Assembly (NCBI GenBank): GCA_039881045.1
Contig: JAYWVB010000061.1
Span: forward strand, 1 to 64,000
Reading direction: 5' to 3'
Origin: Chaetomium olivaceum
Taxonomy: Eukaryota > Ascomycota > Sordariomycetes > Sordariales > Chaetomiaceae
Length of the DNA stretch: 64,000 nt
Shown here: in pieces, positions 11,289 through 22,875 of the stretch
Position numbering within the stretch: the stretch's first letter is position 1
Layout of the letters: each line of letters begins with the position of its first letter
Program-made: the position numbers and the translations under genes
Notes under the pieces: generated by a model
What the model saw: the letters and a program-made list of their open reading frames with translations, nothing else
Told to the model about the DNA's origin: nothing
Database searches by the model: none

Positions 11289-11794
11289 ATTGTGAGATAT
11301 CGTGGGCGGGTTGTGAGTGAGAATGGGTTGTTGAATCTGAAATGAAAAATCGCAGAAAATGGTTGGTACTGAACTCATGAAAGTTTGGTCCCACTTTTAG
11401 CCGCACTGGTGCAGCCCAGCGCCGGACAATTTTTGACCGCCTGCCTAATACGGTCTATGGTCCCACAGCGTTACCGTAACTTACGGCAGATGCCCCTCCA
11501 CCAGTGTCAAACTTTCAATTTCATGTCCCTCAATTTCTCAATTCCTTCTAATGTACCTAGCTGATTCACATTGAGCGTTTCCCACACCAGCCTACAGTTT
11601 GCTAGCTCGAAATCCCCTTTTCATCACACAAATCTGCATAGGAACGGATTTTCAAGATATTTTTATTTTCCCTTCACCGGGCAACAACCCCCTGAGCTGT
11701 GACTTTGCCCTGTGCTCCAGGATCGCGGGGTTGCTTCTTTTTTCTCTTTTTATCTTTGCCCATTTTCTCACTTCCCATCCCCGCCAAATCCAGA
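11289..11794. promoter_or_regulatory. shared divergent promoter region, mak5 / trm7
   Basis: The 506 bp between the oppositely oriented start codons of the MAK5 helicase and the TRM7 methyltransferase contain both promoters and leaders. The side leading to trm7 is CT-rich (about 11,660-11,785), common in fungal leaders. I see no clear TATA box. Confidence 0.6.
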
Positions 11795-13046
11795 ATGGGA
11801 AAATCCTCCAAAGACAAGCGCGACGCCTACTACCGGCTAGCAAAAGAGCAAGGCTGGCGCGCAAGGAGCGCCTTTAAGCTGCTACAGCTTGACGAGGGTG
11901 AGTCAAGCCCGACTCGACGGATTATTTTACACCAAACTGACACCGGCAGAGTTCAACCTGTTCGAGAATGTTACCCGAGTCGTCGACCTCTGCGCTGCTC
12001 CGGGTAGCTGGTCTCAGGTACTCTCCAGGGTGCTTATCAAGGGCGAGAAGTTTGGTCGCTGTGCCTGGCAGGACAGGGAAGCCCAGTTCCGCCAGCACAT
12101 GCTCAATGTCGTCCCCTCAGATGCAGCCCCTGAGCAGGAAAAGCCCATTCCTGAGGGTGAAGCACCAGAAGCACAGTTGAAGCCCCGGAAAGATGTCAAG
12201 ATCGTGTCCATTGATCTCCAACCCATCAGTCCACTTCCCGGCATCATCACCCTGCGTGCCGATATCACCCACCCAGCTACTGTCCCCCTGCTCCTAAAGG
12301 CCCTAGACCCCGACTACGACCCCGAGACCATGAACCAACAGGCTTCACAACCGGTGGACCTCGTCATCAGCGATGGCGCCCCCGACGTCACGGGCTTGCA
12401 CGACCTCGATATCTACGTGCAGTCGCAGTTGCTGTTTGCCGCCCTCAACCTCGCCCTGTGCGTGCTGAAGCCCGGCGGCAAGTTCGTCGCCAAGATTTTC
12501 AGGGGCCGCAACGTGGATCTGCTCTACGCGCAGCTCAAGATATTCTTCGAGAAGGTCTACGTGGCCAAGCCCCGCTCATCACGCGCGAGCAGTGTCGAGG
12601 CCTTCATCGTGTGCATCAACTTCCAGCCGCCCGAGGGCTTCAAGGCCAGCCTGGAGGAGCCTCTCGGTGTTGGGAACAGATTGCCCAAGATGCTGGCGGA
12701 CCAGAACGCAGTAGCGTCAATCACGGCACCGGTGTTGATGCAGAGCCACGAAACTGGGGCTTGGGACGTGATTCCTGAGAGGACACAGCTAGCGGACGAG
12801 CACGGCATTGAGGAAGTCGAGGTCGAGGATCTATCAACCGAGCCGCACGACAAGGATATCCGCTGGATCGCCCCCTTCGTCGCGTGCGGTGACCTCTCCG
12901 CGTTCGACTCGGATGCCTCGTACAAACTCCCAGACGACCACGTCTCGCTGGATCCGGTTCAGCCACCCACCGCGCCCCCTTACAAACGCGCCATCGAACT
13001 TAGGAGAGCCAACGGCGGGGCATACGGGAAACCACAAGGCAAATAA
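11795..13046 (+). CDS. trm7: tRNA (ribose-2'-O)-methyltransferase TRM7 (FtsJ/RrmJ family)
   Basis: Exon 1 is 11795-11897 and exon 2 is 11950-13046, joined across a 52-nt intron in phase 1, for 399 residues. The N terminus MGKSSKDKRDAYYRLAKEQG and FKLLQLDE is diagnostic of Trm7. The SAM-binding motif VDLCAAPGSWSQVL follows. The K-D-K-E catalytic tetrad of FtsJ enzymes is visible at FKLL, ISDGAPD, FVAKIFRG and SSVEAF. An Ala/Pro/Glu-rich insertion after the GRCAW segment is usual for fungal orthologues. Known role of the family: 2'-O-methylation of positions 32 and 34 in the anticodon loop of certain tRNAs, with partner proteins. It is cytoplasmic. Confidence 0.95.
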
Positions 13047-13125
13047 ATAATCTCAAAATAAAAACACCACATCTTCTCCCTCCCATCTCTCCATCACCAT
13101 CCTAACTCACTCGCAACCCACTCAC

Positions 13126-13928
13126 TCACTCACTCCCCACACCCGCATCCTTCTCCTCCCCACCCCCACCCGCCCCCGTCCCAAAAACATTCCCACCCCC
13201 CTTCTTCTCCAAAATAAACAACCCCCCCTGCCCAGCCCCTTCCTCCCCCTCCCCCTTCGACTTAACCTCCTTCATCCCCATCACCCCGGCATACATCCGT
13301 ACCGCCGCCGCGTCGCGCGTAAACAGCAAGCACCGCCGCAGCTCGGGCCAGTCGGCGAGGACCTCGTCCACACACCGCACCAGCCACTTGCCCAGCCCAC
13401 GCCCTTGGTGGGCGGGCAGCACGTACACGTCGGTCAGGTAGCCGAAGGTGGTGTAATCGGTTACGAGGCGGGCGAGGCCGACCATCTCTGGGTCTTTGGG
13501 GTTTTTGGGGATGTGTGTGTTAGTTGGGAGTGGGCGGCGGGGAGGACGGTGTTCTGGGAACCGGGGAAGGGTGTTGGGAAAGTGGGAGGTCGGCGGTGGG
13601 TAGTAGTTGGTGGGTAAGGCACATGTGTTAGGAGGGGAGGGGGCTAGAGTAGAGAGGGTTGACGACGGTGGGGTGGAAGACGATGGTCAGGGGGGATGTA
13701 ATCACCTTGGGGGTTACCCTCTCGCGGGGCATACAGTCCGAAACAAAGCGACTGCTCAACACAGAGCTTCAGCGCGTTGGGTGAGAGCGGCTTGGCCCAG
13801 TAAACCATGTCGGAGGCGAAGGCTTCGTTGAGCGCGTCCAGCTGGATGAGAGATGAGTCGGTGGAGATGGTGTACGTCGTTCCCGACGCTTCGCGCGTCC
13901 AGGTGCGTGGGGGGAGAGGGGGTGACAT
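13126..13928 (-). CDS. GNAT-family N-acetyltransferase
   Basis: Exon 1 (13928 to about 13706) encodes the N-terminal half (TWTREASGTTYTISTDSSLI, MVYWAKPLS). Exon 2 (from about 13487, perhaps upstream to about 13560, down to 13126) carries the acetyl-CoA core: GLARLVTDYTTFGYLTDVYV, then the P-loop-like HQGRGLGKWLVRC and LFTRDAAAVRMYAGVMGM. With these boundaries the two exons total 585 nt, or 194 residues. The intron would be 218 nt, long for this window, so the middle exon boundary is uncertain. The C terminus is Gly/Glu-rich low complexity. The substrate is unknown. It is convergent with TRM7, with 79 bp between the stops. Confidence 0.75.
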
Positions 13929-14403
13929 CTTATTTGTCTCTGGTGTTGAGGCTGATGCTGGTGGTTGGGTTGTTTGCTACTGCTAAAAGGGGTGTGGTGG
14001 AGTTTGGTTGGTGGTGAAATTTGAGTTCTAGTTACGATCCGAATAGAAGGGACGGAGTTGGGTTTTTGTATCGAGATAACAACGCCCTGTGAATCACAAC
14101 CTCAAAAGAGTCACCGAGTGGAGAAAAGCGTGCGACCGGCAGGTAGATGAGTCATCTTGTGTCCGGGAATGGCTACTACTCCTTACAACATCCCACAGTT
14201 CACATCATTCATAAAGACAAATCTGGTGTACAAGACATTATGTTATTACTGCCTAAAGATGGTAGAAGTGAAATGGCAAAGCAAGACAACATATTAAGGA
14301 GTGGTGGTAAAGTAAAGACCACCCCTCTAGTCGGCCCCCCGGAAAACCCAACATCAGATTAACCTCCCACCCGCCCACAAACACCAGCAAGCAACAACCC
14401 CCT
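13929..14403. other. intergenic; upstream region of the GNAT gene
   Basis: No gene is seen. The region lies upstream of the GNAT gene and downstream of the selenium-binding-like gene. Confidence 0.4.
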
Positions 14404-16047
14404 CTAGTAGTAGAGCGGGTTCTCAGGATCAGTCAGATCGAAGACGACGCTCGAGTGCGGCTTGGCACCACCGCGGTTGGCGAACTCGCGCTGGAAGTCG
14501 ATGGAGCGGTTGAAGCTCAGGCTGCCGTCGTCGAGGATGTCGACGTACAGGGCCTTGAAGTCGGCGGGGGTGTTGATGAGGCCAAGGTTGCCGGTCTGCA
14601 CAAAGTAGTCGGTGACGACCAGGTGCTTCTGGTCGGGCGTGACCTTGACGTAGTGGGGGCCGATGGTGGGCTGCTCCTCATCGGGGTTGTCGAGGCGCTT
14701 GACGTTGTTCAGGTCGCTGATGTCGAGAGCCGCGATGTGGTTGGCAGTGGTCAGGGAGAGGTAGAAGAAGCGGCCGTCCTGGGTGATGTCGGTGCTGTGG
14801 AGGGGGTTAGTTAATTTCGTCCCCAAGGAGATGTGTTGGGAGGGATACGGGGCGGGAACTCACTAGATGGCGACGGTGTCACGAGCCTTGGGGCCCAGGT
14901 CAAACAGCAGCTCGACAACGCCAGGCTTGCCCTTGGCGTCCTTGCGCTCGGGGTAGATGATCCAGACTTGGCCGAGGTGGACGGCAGTAGCGAGAGCAGC
15001 GCCTTCGGGGTTACCAGGGATGTGCTTGACATCTTGGATACCGCCACCCTACACATGCGTTAACACCGGACCACAAGACACTCTGACTTCAAGAAACACT
15101 CACGTTCGGGATGGTGATGGTGTTGAGAATCTTCTTCGTGTCCAGGTCCCACAGACGCAGAGTGTTCGCCTTCTTGATGCCGAGACTCGGGTGCAGGATG
15201 CTCACCGGCTCGACAAAGTCCGAGGTGAGGATGTTCTTCCTCTCCCAGTCGATGCTCAGGCCGTGGGGGTTGAACTGCTCTCCCAGAATGTTCAGCGTGC
15301 TTTCAACATCCTTGGGCCACTCGTTGATGATGTCGAAGTTGGCATCGGTCTCAACCAAGCGACCGGGCGAGGTGCCGACAGCGGAGCCCATGTACGTGAT
15401 GTAGAAGCCGCCGTCAGGCTTTGCGCGAATCTCATCGGCGATCGAGGAGAGGATACCGCGGTTGCTCTTCTTGAACGTGGGGCGGTAGGGATTGGTCGTG
15501 TCAAAGTAGAAGGCCGTGTCCTGCTCTTGTCAGCGGCGGATCGGTCGAGATCCTCTTGATGGCAACGTACCTGGGTCTTCAGCAGGGACAAGAGGCCACC
15601 TCCGACCAAGGTCTTGCCATCAAGCGAGGGTCCAAGATGGTGAGGGTCATTGCCGCTGCTGGGCACGTCCGTAATCCACAGTAGAGTGCCGAACGTGTCC
15701 TAAACCGGTCAGACTTTGTCAATGAGAGAAGGGAGAGCAGTGCCCACATCATCCAGACTGTAGGTCGCGAGGAAGTCCTTGTGCTGCCTGTCACCAGCGC
15801 CGGTCCAGAAATATCCAATCTTCTTGGGCTTGATATCGCTGGCCGTGAAAGGGGGGCTCTCCAGCGCAGGCGTAGGGACCTGGAGGATGGGAAGAGGAGG
15901 CGCGAGGTTGTTCAAGGGCACCGTGATTCCGGGGATCTCGGGGATCAGCGGAGGCAGAGACACCGGAGGCTGCGGCACCGGAGGGATGTTCAGGCACTGC
16001 GCCAGGGCCGCGAAGGGGATGAGCTGAATAATTTGCGAGGTCTTCAT
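14404..16047 (-). CDS. secreted selenium-binding protein / methanethiol oxidase-like protein
   Basis: Five exons (16047-15748, 15699-15571, 15520-15104, 15048-14864, 14794-14404) are joined by introns of 48-69 nt with GT-AG ends and sum to 474 codons. The protein starts with a signal peptide (MKTSQIIQLIPFAALAQC) and a Pro-rich segment. The rest resembles the SBP56/SELENBP1 beta-propeller family: DPHHLGPSLDGKTLVGGG, GEQFNPHGLSIDWERKNILT, GGIQDVKHIPGNPEGAALA, SLTTANHIAALDISDL, IGPHYVKVTPDQKHLVVTDY and AKPHSSVVFDL. Family knowledge: human SELENBP1 oxidises methanethiol, and several conserved His residues bind metal. Here HxH-like sites are retained (DPHH, NPHG, GPHY, KPHS). Secretion is predicted from the N terminus. 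The substrate is not known. Confidence 0.85.
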
Positions 16048-17126
16048 TGTGAAGGAGTTGATCAGTTAACCGGTTGTCAGCAAAGGAGTGGACAAGGTTG
16101 AAGGTGCTGTCGAAGCCGCGGATGATGGAGAAATTCTTGGGTTGAGAGGGCATCCAGGAGGCTCCCTCTTATACATCTTCAAGACCTCATCCTCCTGCCA
16201 GCGATGTCATCAGTCATCTCCTTTTCTTCAGCCCGATCTGATGCGACTTCCATTACAGAGCACGCAACTCGATGGTTTCTCGCCGTCGTGATCGCGTCTG
16301 AAGTTGGGTGTGTCAGAACAAGCAGCGATCGACCAACACTAAGATCTACCGCGTTAGGAACATGTGCCCCCATTTCCTTTCTGCAGCGACGGCGTGATGG
16401 GCGCGGGTGAGGTGTTGTGGGCCGGAGAGAGAGAGGGGCCTAGTGGCTGGTGGCGTAGACGACACTAAACATCAGATGGGGGAAACATCGTGATGATCGC
16501 ATGGGGTTCGGTCCCCGACCCGAGAGGACGAGGGTCGTTTGATGGTGTTAGCTCGAGAGTGCTACCCATTACATACTTAGAACACAGGTTCCACAGCCCT
16601 CAAACAGCAGCCCTTAACGCGTACGGCTACCTACTCCCTGCTTGAGGAGTTGAGGCGCGGTACCTTATTGTACCAAATATCCCCGAATGTTGGACGGATT
16701 CAGTGACATGCATACTATTGCCCCTGGTTCCGGCACATCTTCATCGATCATGTCACCCCACGATATGTGACTTGGCAACCTGGCAGTCGGAACGCCAAGG
16801 CAGATGAAGCGCCGAGATGAGAAATGCTGTGGGTGGGTGGGAATGGCATATAGTGATGCATGTAGCGTAGTGTATGTGCATGCACTGCATGTCAGCTGAA
16901 ACCACCCATGTACCTATGTATACTCAATAACCCAATGGTACGATGCTGCTCTGGGACGGTACCTGAATTCTCTATGGTTTAAAAGGAGGCGCATCGAATA
17001 CCAGGCAAGAAGCTGAAAAATTGCGGGCGCGAAGCTTGATATCACGACATGCTTGGCATGGTGGTGACATCTTAGCCCTGTCGGTAGATCCCCACGTGAA
17101 GCAGCAACTTCGACGTCTAACCCATT
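16048..17126. other. intergenic; upstream region of the selenium-binding-like gene
   Basis: No gene is seen. A cluster of GCATG/TGCATG words lies at about 16,853-16,892. The region presumably carries the promoter of the adjacent minus-strand gene. Confidence 0.4.
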
Positions 17127-17700
17127 TCAAGCCATGATCGGCGTTTTCCGTTTCTTTTCTGTCTTGCAGCCTCGTGGGAGCTGACGAAACCCACTGGCTG
17201 GGAATATCTCGGCAGCCATCCGACCCGGGGGCGCCAGATCTGGAGATGCTGATCGGAATTTGACATCTGCAAGCGGGGATGTATCGTCAGTGGGGGTAGA
17301 GATGTTGCCATAGCTAGATCGCCGAGCTGGAGCTATTAGTCCGTCCGGATCGAGACTACTGGTTCGTTGGTTGTTCCCCCGGGTTACATGGCGGTAGAGC
17401 AAGTCGGCGACCTGAGCGTCTCGCTCACGATCTTCTCCCCATGTCTTGGATGGGAGCGTTGCCTTGTCTGTCTCGGGAAGGTGGCAGCCGCTGTGCGCCG
17501 CGGGTCATCGCCCATCGTGAACCTGCTTTCTGTCAGGCACGAACACCTAGATGACGATCATGACCAAGCTTCAGAGGAACTCGTATGACCCCCCACGCTG
17601 GCTCGTTGGTCTCGCCCCTCCTTTCCCATGCATCCCTGCCTCCTGAACGACTCACCACTAACAAGACCTTTCACGCTTGAAGTTCTTCTCCTCATCAACT
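17127..17700 (-). CDS. possible small hypothetical protein (3' exon visible, 5' end uncertain)
   Basis: The minus-strand frame ending at 17127 reads like a natural protein upstream to about 17,510: PETDKATLPSKTWGEDRERD, then QVADLLYRHV, PDGLIAPARRSSYGNISTPT and SPLADVKFRSASPDLAPPGR. There is no ATG in this frame before a stop. A first exon from an ATG near 17,694 (MRRRTSSVKG) ending at a GTGAGT donor would supply a start, but the acceptor is uncertain. I recognise no family. It may be a real small gene or an exon of a larger one. Confidence 0.35.
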
Positions 17701-18133
17701 CCAACTCCCGCTATTGCGAGTGCTTGCGCCCGCCCCTTAATCCCGTACACTCACCCCGCGTCTCCTGCCTTGCTATTATCGTTAGCTCGGTGTTGCGACC
17801 TAACCTTACTCCACCATTAACCAAAGAAAACGCTGCGTCATGTTGGAAGTGACCGAAGAACGGCAGAGATTTCGACCCGGCCACTTTTCGCCACTGCCGA
17901 TTCTCGTGCCGAGCTAGGCTAGTAGGAGTTCAAGTGGGTTGTCTGCCTGGAAATGCACCAAACAACTGGCTGAGAGGGAAAGGATGATCAAATTCAATGT
18001 GCTACGCAAAATCCCTTCGCATTTGCGTGACGATGCTGGGAAAACAACCCGGACCCGGGAAAAAAAACCAGCACCAAGGGATGGGGGAAAAGCTAATACT
18101 CAAACGCCCCCCAACTTGCCGAAATCCATCCCT
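17701..18133. other. intergenic between minus-strand genes
   Basis: No gene is seen between the putative small gene and the 3' end of the methionine aminopeptidase gene. Confidence 0.35.
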
Positions 18134-19851
18134 CTAATAATCGTCTCCACGACTAAAAATCTCCTTGTGAGTCTCACGGAGGAGGAAGGTCTGCAAGAAT
18201 GTTAGTTTCCACTGACTGTTGAGAACAGGAACCCTCAGACAACGTACATGTTCAAACTGGGCCGAATACGACCCCTTGACGTCCATTAACGGTCCATACT
18301 CTTCCACAACGCCCTGTTGGATCAAGCAGTTCATCTGCGCGGTTCGTTAGCACGGATGCCCACCCATCATTCACAAGAGACCGATCAAACTCACGCCAGC
18401 CAGATACTTCTCCACCCCCAGCCGTTCGAGATAACGACGGCAGAAGACAATGGTGCCAAAGTTCTCCCTGATGGTCTTGTGCAGACGCTTGGCAGAAGAC
18501 AGAGACACGGGCACATTCAGCGGGGCATCGTGGTTGAGCCCGTAGCCGTAGACTCCGACCTACCTAAGCGTCAGCATTTCCCCTCTTTCTAATTCGCGTA
18601 ACTTTCGGATAAGAGACTCACATCATCGACTATGTATCCGCGCCCCGTGGACCCGAAGGTCTCGATGGCAAAGACCTCGCCCTCCTCCATCTTGGTCTGG
18701 TCGCGGTTCTTCACAAACGGGATGGACTTGCCGCCGTGGATGCGGTACTGGTGAATGTTGTGACCGGACAGGTTTCTGACGGGCTTGACACGGTACGTCT
18801 TGCCGCGAATCTCGACCTCGTAGCTCTCCATGACTTCCTGGATGGCAGCGCTGACGTCGCTGATGCGCACGTCAATGCCGGCGGTCTGTAACATCGTTAG
18901 CTACCAACCCCGCGTTGCTACTTGGGGGAAAGTTGTTGTTACCTTGACACCCGTGTTGGTCGCATCCTTGACCGCGGCCAAGAGGTTGTCATAGGTCGGG
19001 TCGAACGCCGTGGTGAAAGCGCTGTCGACGATCCAGCCGTTGATGTGAACTCCGAAGTCGACAGTCAGAACATCCTGCTCTTGCAGCAAGACTGGTTTCT
19101 GACCAGGATTGGGCGTGTAATGCGCGACCTGGTTGTTCAGACAGAGACCAGTCGGGAAGCCCATGCCGGACTTGATGGCGTCTCCGGTCCCCAAGCCGGC
19201 ATTGTCCAGCAGCGCCCTGACGCTATCCTCAACGCCCACGGCGATGTCGTAAAGGGATACGCCGGGCTTGGCTGTCTCCTGCACCCATCGCCGGGTCTGA
19301 CGGTGGATCTCGGCGGCCTTGCGGTAGTTTCTGAGAAACGTTTCATCTTCCCAGTACTGCCGGTCGTTGTAGCGTCGCTCGGCGGCCGTCGTGCGCGCCG
19401 TGGCCTGATATTCCAACACTTCGCCCTCGGGGAAATTGCCGGAGGGGAAAAGCTGGTCCAACGGGATCCTCGGGGGTGAGGATTGCTCGAGGACCGAGTT
19501 GGCCTTGCTCTTCTTCTTGGACTTCTTCTTGTTGCGCTTCTTGCGCTTCTTTTGGGTAGTTTCAGCGTCGGCGGAGGCTGGGTCTACTTCACCGCCGTCA
19601 CCGTCGCTCTCTTCATCGTCACCACCATCTCCGAGGCAGCCGTCTCCGGCTCTCGACATGTCCGGGCTGCGCGATTCCCCTCCGCACATGGGGTTCGCGT
19701 CATCCAGACTGGGCGCGTCACCTGGTAAAATGAAATAAAATGAGCACGCATTCAAAACAATATTTCATTCTACTTCATCTAGTTCATCAAGCGATCACGT
19801 ACCATGCCCATGCTGCCGACGCTCATCGTTCTCTGGAGATTTAGCGCCCAT
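18134..19851 (-). CDS. map2: methionine aminopeptidase 2
   Basis: Six exons (19851-19803, 19721-18943, 18885-18622, 18559-18395, 18334-18248, 18190-18134) with introns of 57-81 nt give 466 residues with all phases consistent. The protein has the acidic and poly-Lys N-terminal extension typical of MetAP2 (KKRKKRNKKKSKKKSK), then the pita-bread catalytic domain. The metal and catalytic ligands are visible: VAHYTP (His), VDFGVHINGWIVDSAF (two Asp), LSGHNIHQYRIHGGKSIP (His), EVFAIETFG (Glu) and AQFEHT (Glu). It ends SRGDDY, the usual MetAP2 terminus. Known role: cotranslational removal of initiator Met by a cytosolic dinuclear metalloenzyme, the target of fumagillin. The start gives MGAKSPEND, as in related fungal proteins. 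Confidence 0.95.
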
Positions 19852-21401
19852 TCCGACATTGACAGGCTGAAATGCTTTGAATGGTTGCGACGACTCAGTA
19901 CTGAAGGATAATGAGAAAAACGGGGATTTGCGGATGTTCAGCAAAAGCTTCAAGAAGGAGCAAACCCTTTGGTCTTAAATCCGAGGCGGCACCCCCGCCG
20001 AGCCCACCTTTGCTCACCCCTGTTAGGTCGACGAATACCTCCGTACCCGCTTTTCTTCGGCTCGTCGCGGCAGCCTTGGCAGACAACACGGCATGCCCCA
20101 CCTTCCCTTTCTCGGGAAACTGCGTGACTGCCAAGATTGTCAAGATATGTCATGCTGTCAGGGCGTCGGGTGCTACAATGCACCACCTATGGAAGTACAG
20201 CCGCTACAGGCTGAGTCGATGTTACTCACAGCTGTGTCTAAGGCTGTGATTTTCGTCAACCGCCTTGCCAATGTCGGGGTGGTCGTGCGCAAAACCATCA
20301 CCAAAGATCCAGTAGCTAATGGGAAGGCCGTTGTTGGTGCAATTCAGGAAATGAGACGGTGTTTCAACTTAGGTTCTTCTTATAGAGCCTTAGAAACATA
20401 TGTAAGAGAAGGTTAAAAGCGATATCTCGCTCGGAGTGCACATAATCGATGCTGGATGACAAACTCTTGCTGCATTCGGGTTCTGAATAGCTTCAGCGGG
20501 CCGACCCACGAATGCGGGGTATTTCTTCAGCGTGCCGTTTGTGGCTTTGTCGTTCCGGGTGGGTCCCGTCCCACACATTTCTCCTATTTGGACCCGCGCT
20601 TGAACCTCTTCGCAACTTCAACTTGACAGTCAGCGGGTGGAGCGAGTTGGACTTCATTATTTGTCCACCAACTCACCCACGTTCGTCGCGACCTTTTTCT
20701 CCGTCATATTTTTGGCAGTTCCTGGGAGCAAAACGCTCACTACGTGTGGATGAAATGGTCGCTCTTTGACACCTTGGCACCGGGTTGGACAAGCCGCGCT
20801 AGGCCCTGGATCTTGAAACAGATGATGGCATCAAAAAGGGCTTCAACGATGGGGAAGTCGGGCTCCAATGAGTAACAACCCCAGCCACGTGTCATGGCGA
20901 TGCTCTATCAAAGGGCTGCAGGGAGGCGCGCGGCAAGAGGTCATTCCAAGCTCAAGCTCTAGGTCTCGAGCCTGAGCTTCAGGGAAAGCGGGCCAGTGGA
21001 GGACTAGAGGGCCCGGGAACCGTGGAGGGAAACGACGGGAATACCTCAAATCAAATCAACAGCAAACAAGGCAGCGCGGCCCTTGAAGCAAACGGAAAAT
21101 TCAGCGGCCGAACGGTTGGAATTCCGAGGGCTTTTGACTAGGGGTTTGGGGAAAGGAGGTCGCGGCTGCTGATGGTGGGTGTGGTGCCGGTGTTGCTGCT
21201 TTGCACCACTGGCGACCCCGTGTTTTTGTGCCGCCCACCTTTTGTTTTCCTCCCGACATTCGACCTTTCGGCTCTGCAAAACACCTTTCTTATCCCATTA
21301 TCCGCATACTTTCCGCGCAAAGAGATATTCTCGAGTACGAAATCATCTTCTTCCTCGGCCTAGTCTTGCAACTTTTTGTTGCCCGAACCTTATTTTCCAC
21401 T
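19852..21401. other. intergenic; promoter regions of map2 and the Lys-rich gene
   Basis: No supportable gene is seen. The right-hand part (about 21,180-21,400) becomes CT-rich and is probably the transcribed leader of the next gene. Confidence 0.4.
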
Positions 21402-21577
21402 GTGAGTCGAAGATTCTGTCCCGCGACGGAGCTTGGCTTTTCTCGCGCCGTGCGACAGCGCGCGACCGAAGCGACACATTGCGCGTTGGTCCTCTACCTG
21501 TCGCGTCCCATGTTCACCAACCCGCTCGCGCTCTGCTTGCATTTTTGTGCTTGACATATGCTTATCTTTTTGGGCAG
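21402..21577 (+). other. probable 5' UTR intron of the Lys-rich gene
   Basis: A GTGAGT donor at 21402 and a pyrimidine-rich acceptor (ATCTTTTTGGGCAG) ending at 21577 bracket 176 nt without coding signal, ending 28 nt before the ATG at 21606. An in-frame ATG at 21558 would lie inside this intron, which is why I choose 21606 as the start. Confidence 0.55.
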
Positions 21578-21605
21578 ACCACCAGTTCCAAGTAAAGACG
21601 CAGTA

Positions 21606-22113
21606 ATGGGTCGCGAAACGCGGTCGGCGACGGGCAACTCCAAGCCACGCGTCATTCAGGTCATCGACACCGCGCCCACCATCACGCGCAAGGCCCCAAC
21701 CAAGAAGAAGGTTGCCACTAAGACTGAGGCCACGGGCGCCAAACCCACCGGCATTACCAAGAAGAAGAAGGCCCCTAAGAAGGACAGCGCCGTCGCTAAG
21801 GTAAGCATGCCCATTTCCTCACTAGTCCCCCTCCCCGGCCCCGGTTCAACACAATTGGACTCGGGTGCTGATAAACACTACTTCAGGTCAAGGCCGCCGT
21901 GAAGAAGACCGCGAAGAAGGCCACCGCGACCGAGAAGAAGACAGAGGAGAAGGCCGAGAAGGCTGAAAAGGTAAATAGTCTTTGTCTAGCCTCCGTGGTC
22001 TTGACCTCTCCCGTCATTCATTAGGGCCCCACGGCTTTCCTTCATCGCGAGAGCCTACCGCTGACCGATTGTTGATGTAGGAGGTTAAGCCCAAGACAAC
22101 AGCTAAGAAGTAG
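21606..22113 (+). CDS. small lysine-rich, histone H1-tail-like protein
   Basis: Three exons (21606-21800, 21887-21970, 22081-22113), all phase 0 with GT-AG introns, encode 103 residues. The sequence is dominated by Lys, Ala, Thr and Glu (KAPTKKKVATK, VKAAVKKTAKKATATEKK, PKTTAKK), like the AK-rich tail of histone H1, but with no winged-helix globular domain. The N terminus MGRETRSATGNSKPRVIQVI is the only non-repetitive part. It could be a small chromatin- or RNA-associated protein; function is unknown. The clean splicing and start support a real gene. Confidence 0.75.
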
Positions 22114-22875
22114 AAAGGCGCTGCCGCTGAATCATCGCATGCTACCTGGTTCTGTCTTCTCGTGTGTTGGACTGTCTCTACCGGGCAAGTTATAGAGTCC
22201 TTTGTCTAAGCTTGCTCGCTTTTCTTGGTTAATCACGTCGCGTTTCTCTGGTTTGGGTCCTGCTTCAGTTGGCAGAGCGTTTTGTCAGGGCTCGGTTCTC
22301 CTAGCGTGGTACAGGGAAAGGGTGTATGAAGTAACAAGGTGTTGTCTGTATCTATTTGTCTATTCCGGACGTAGAGGAATGCTTTGAGTTGTTCATCTCG
22401 ATACTCGTTCACTCTTGAAAATTCTGGAACGCATCCCCGAGGACCGGATGGAACTAACTACATAGCTTGAATTCGGTTCGTTGCACCCAGCACTCAAAGA
22501 GTACCTACGGGCTGGGAACGGGATATACACTACACAGCACCAATTCTAGTTAGATACCCATCAACAATAAACTTGCGAATAGTCCAAAGCTTAAACTTGA
22601 TACTCCCTCTTGAAGGAGTCGAGAAAGATCAGCCCCGCAGGTTAATTCCGGCAGGCAAATCGAGTCAAGCCCATCCTAGCCCGCGCCAATCAGGGCCACT
22701 AACGGGCCTAAAGCCAAGCCTGGAACGTCGCGCATGCAACTCCCTTGTCTGCCGCGCAACGGACGTGAATGGTCGCGAATCTCAAATTGTTTGAAGAGCT
22801 CTAAGCTCCTTCTCAAAACTCCAACAAACAGCATCGACATGAACATATCGCGTCTATTGACGCCCCCCACACAAC
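22114..22875. other. intergenic; promoter region of HIR1
   Basis: No gene is seen between the lysine-rich gene and HIR1, which point in the same direction. Confidence 0.4.
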
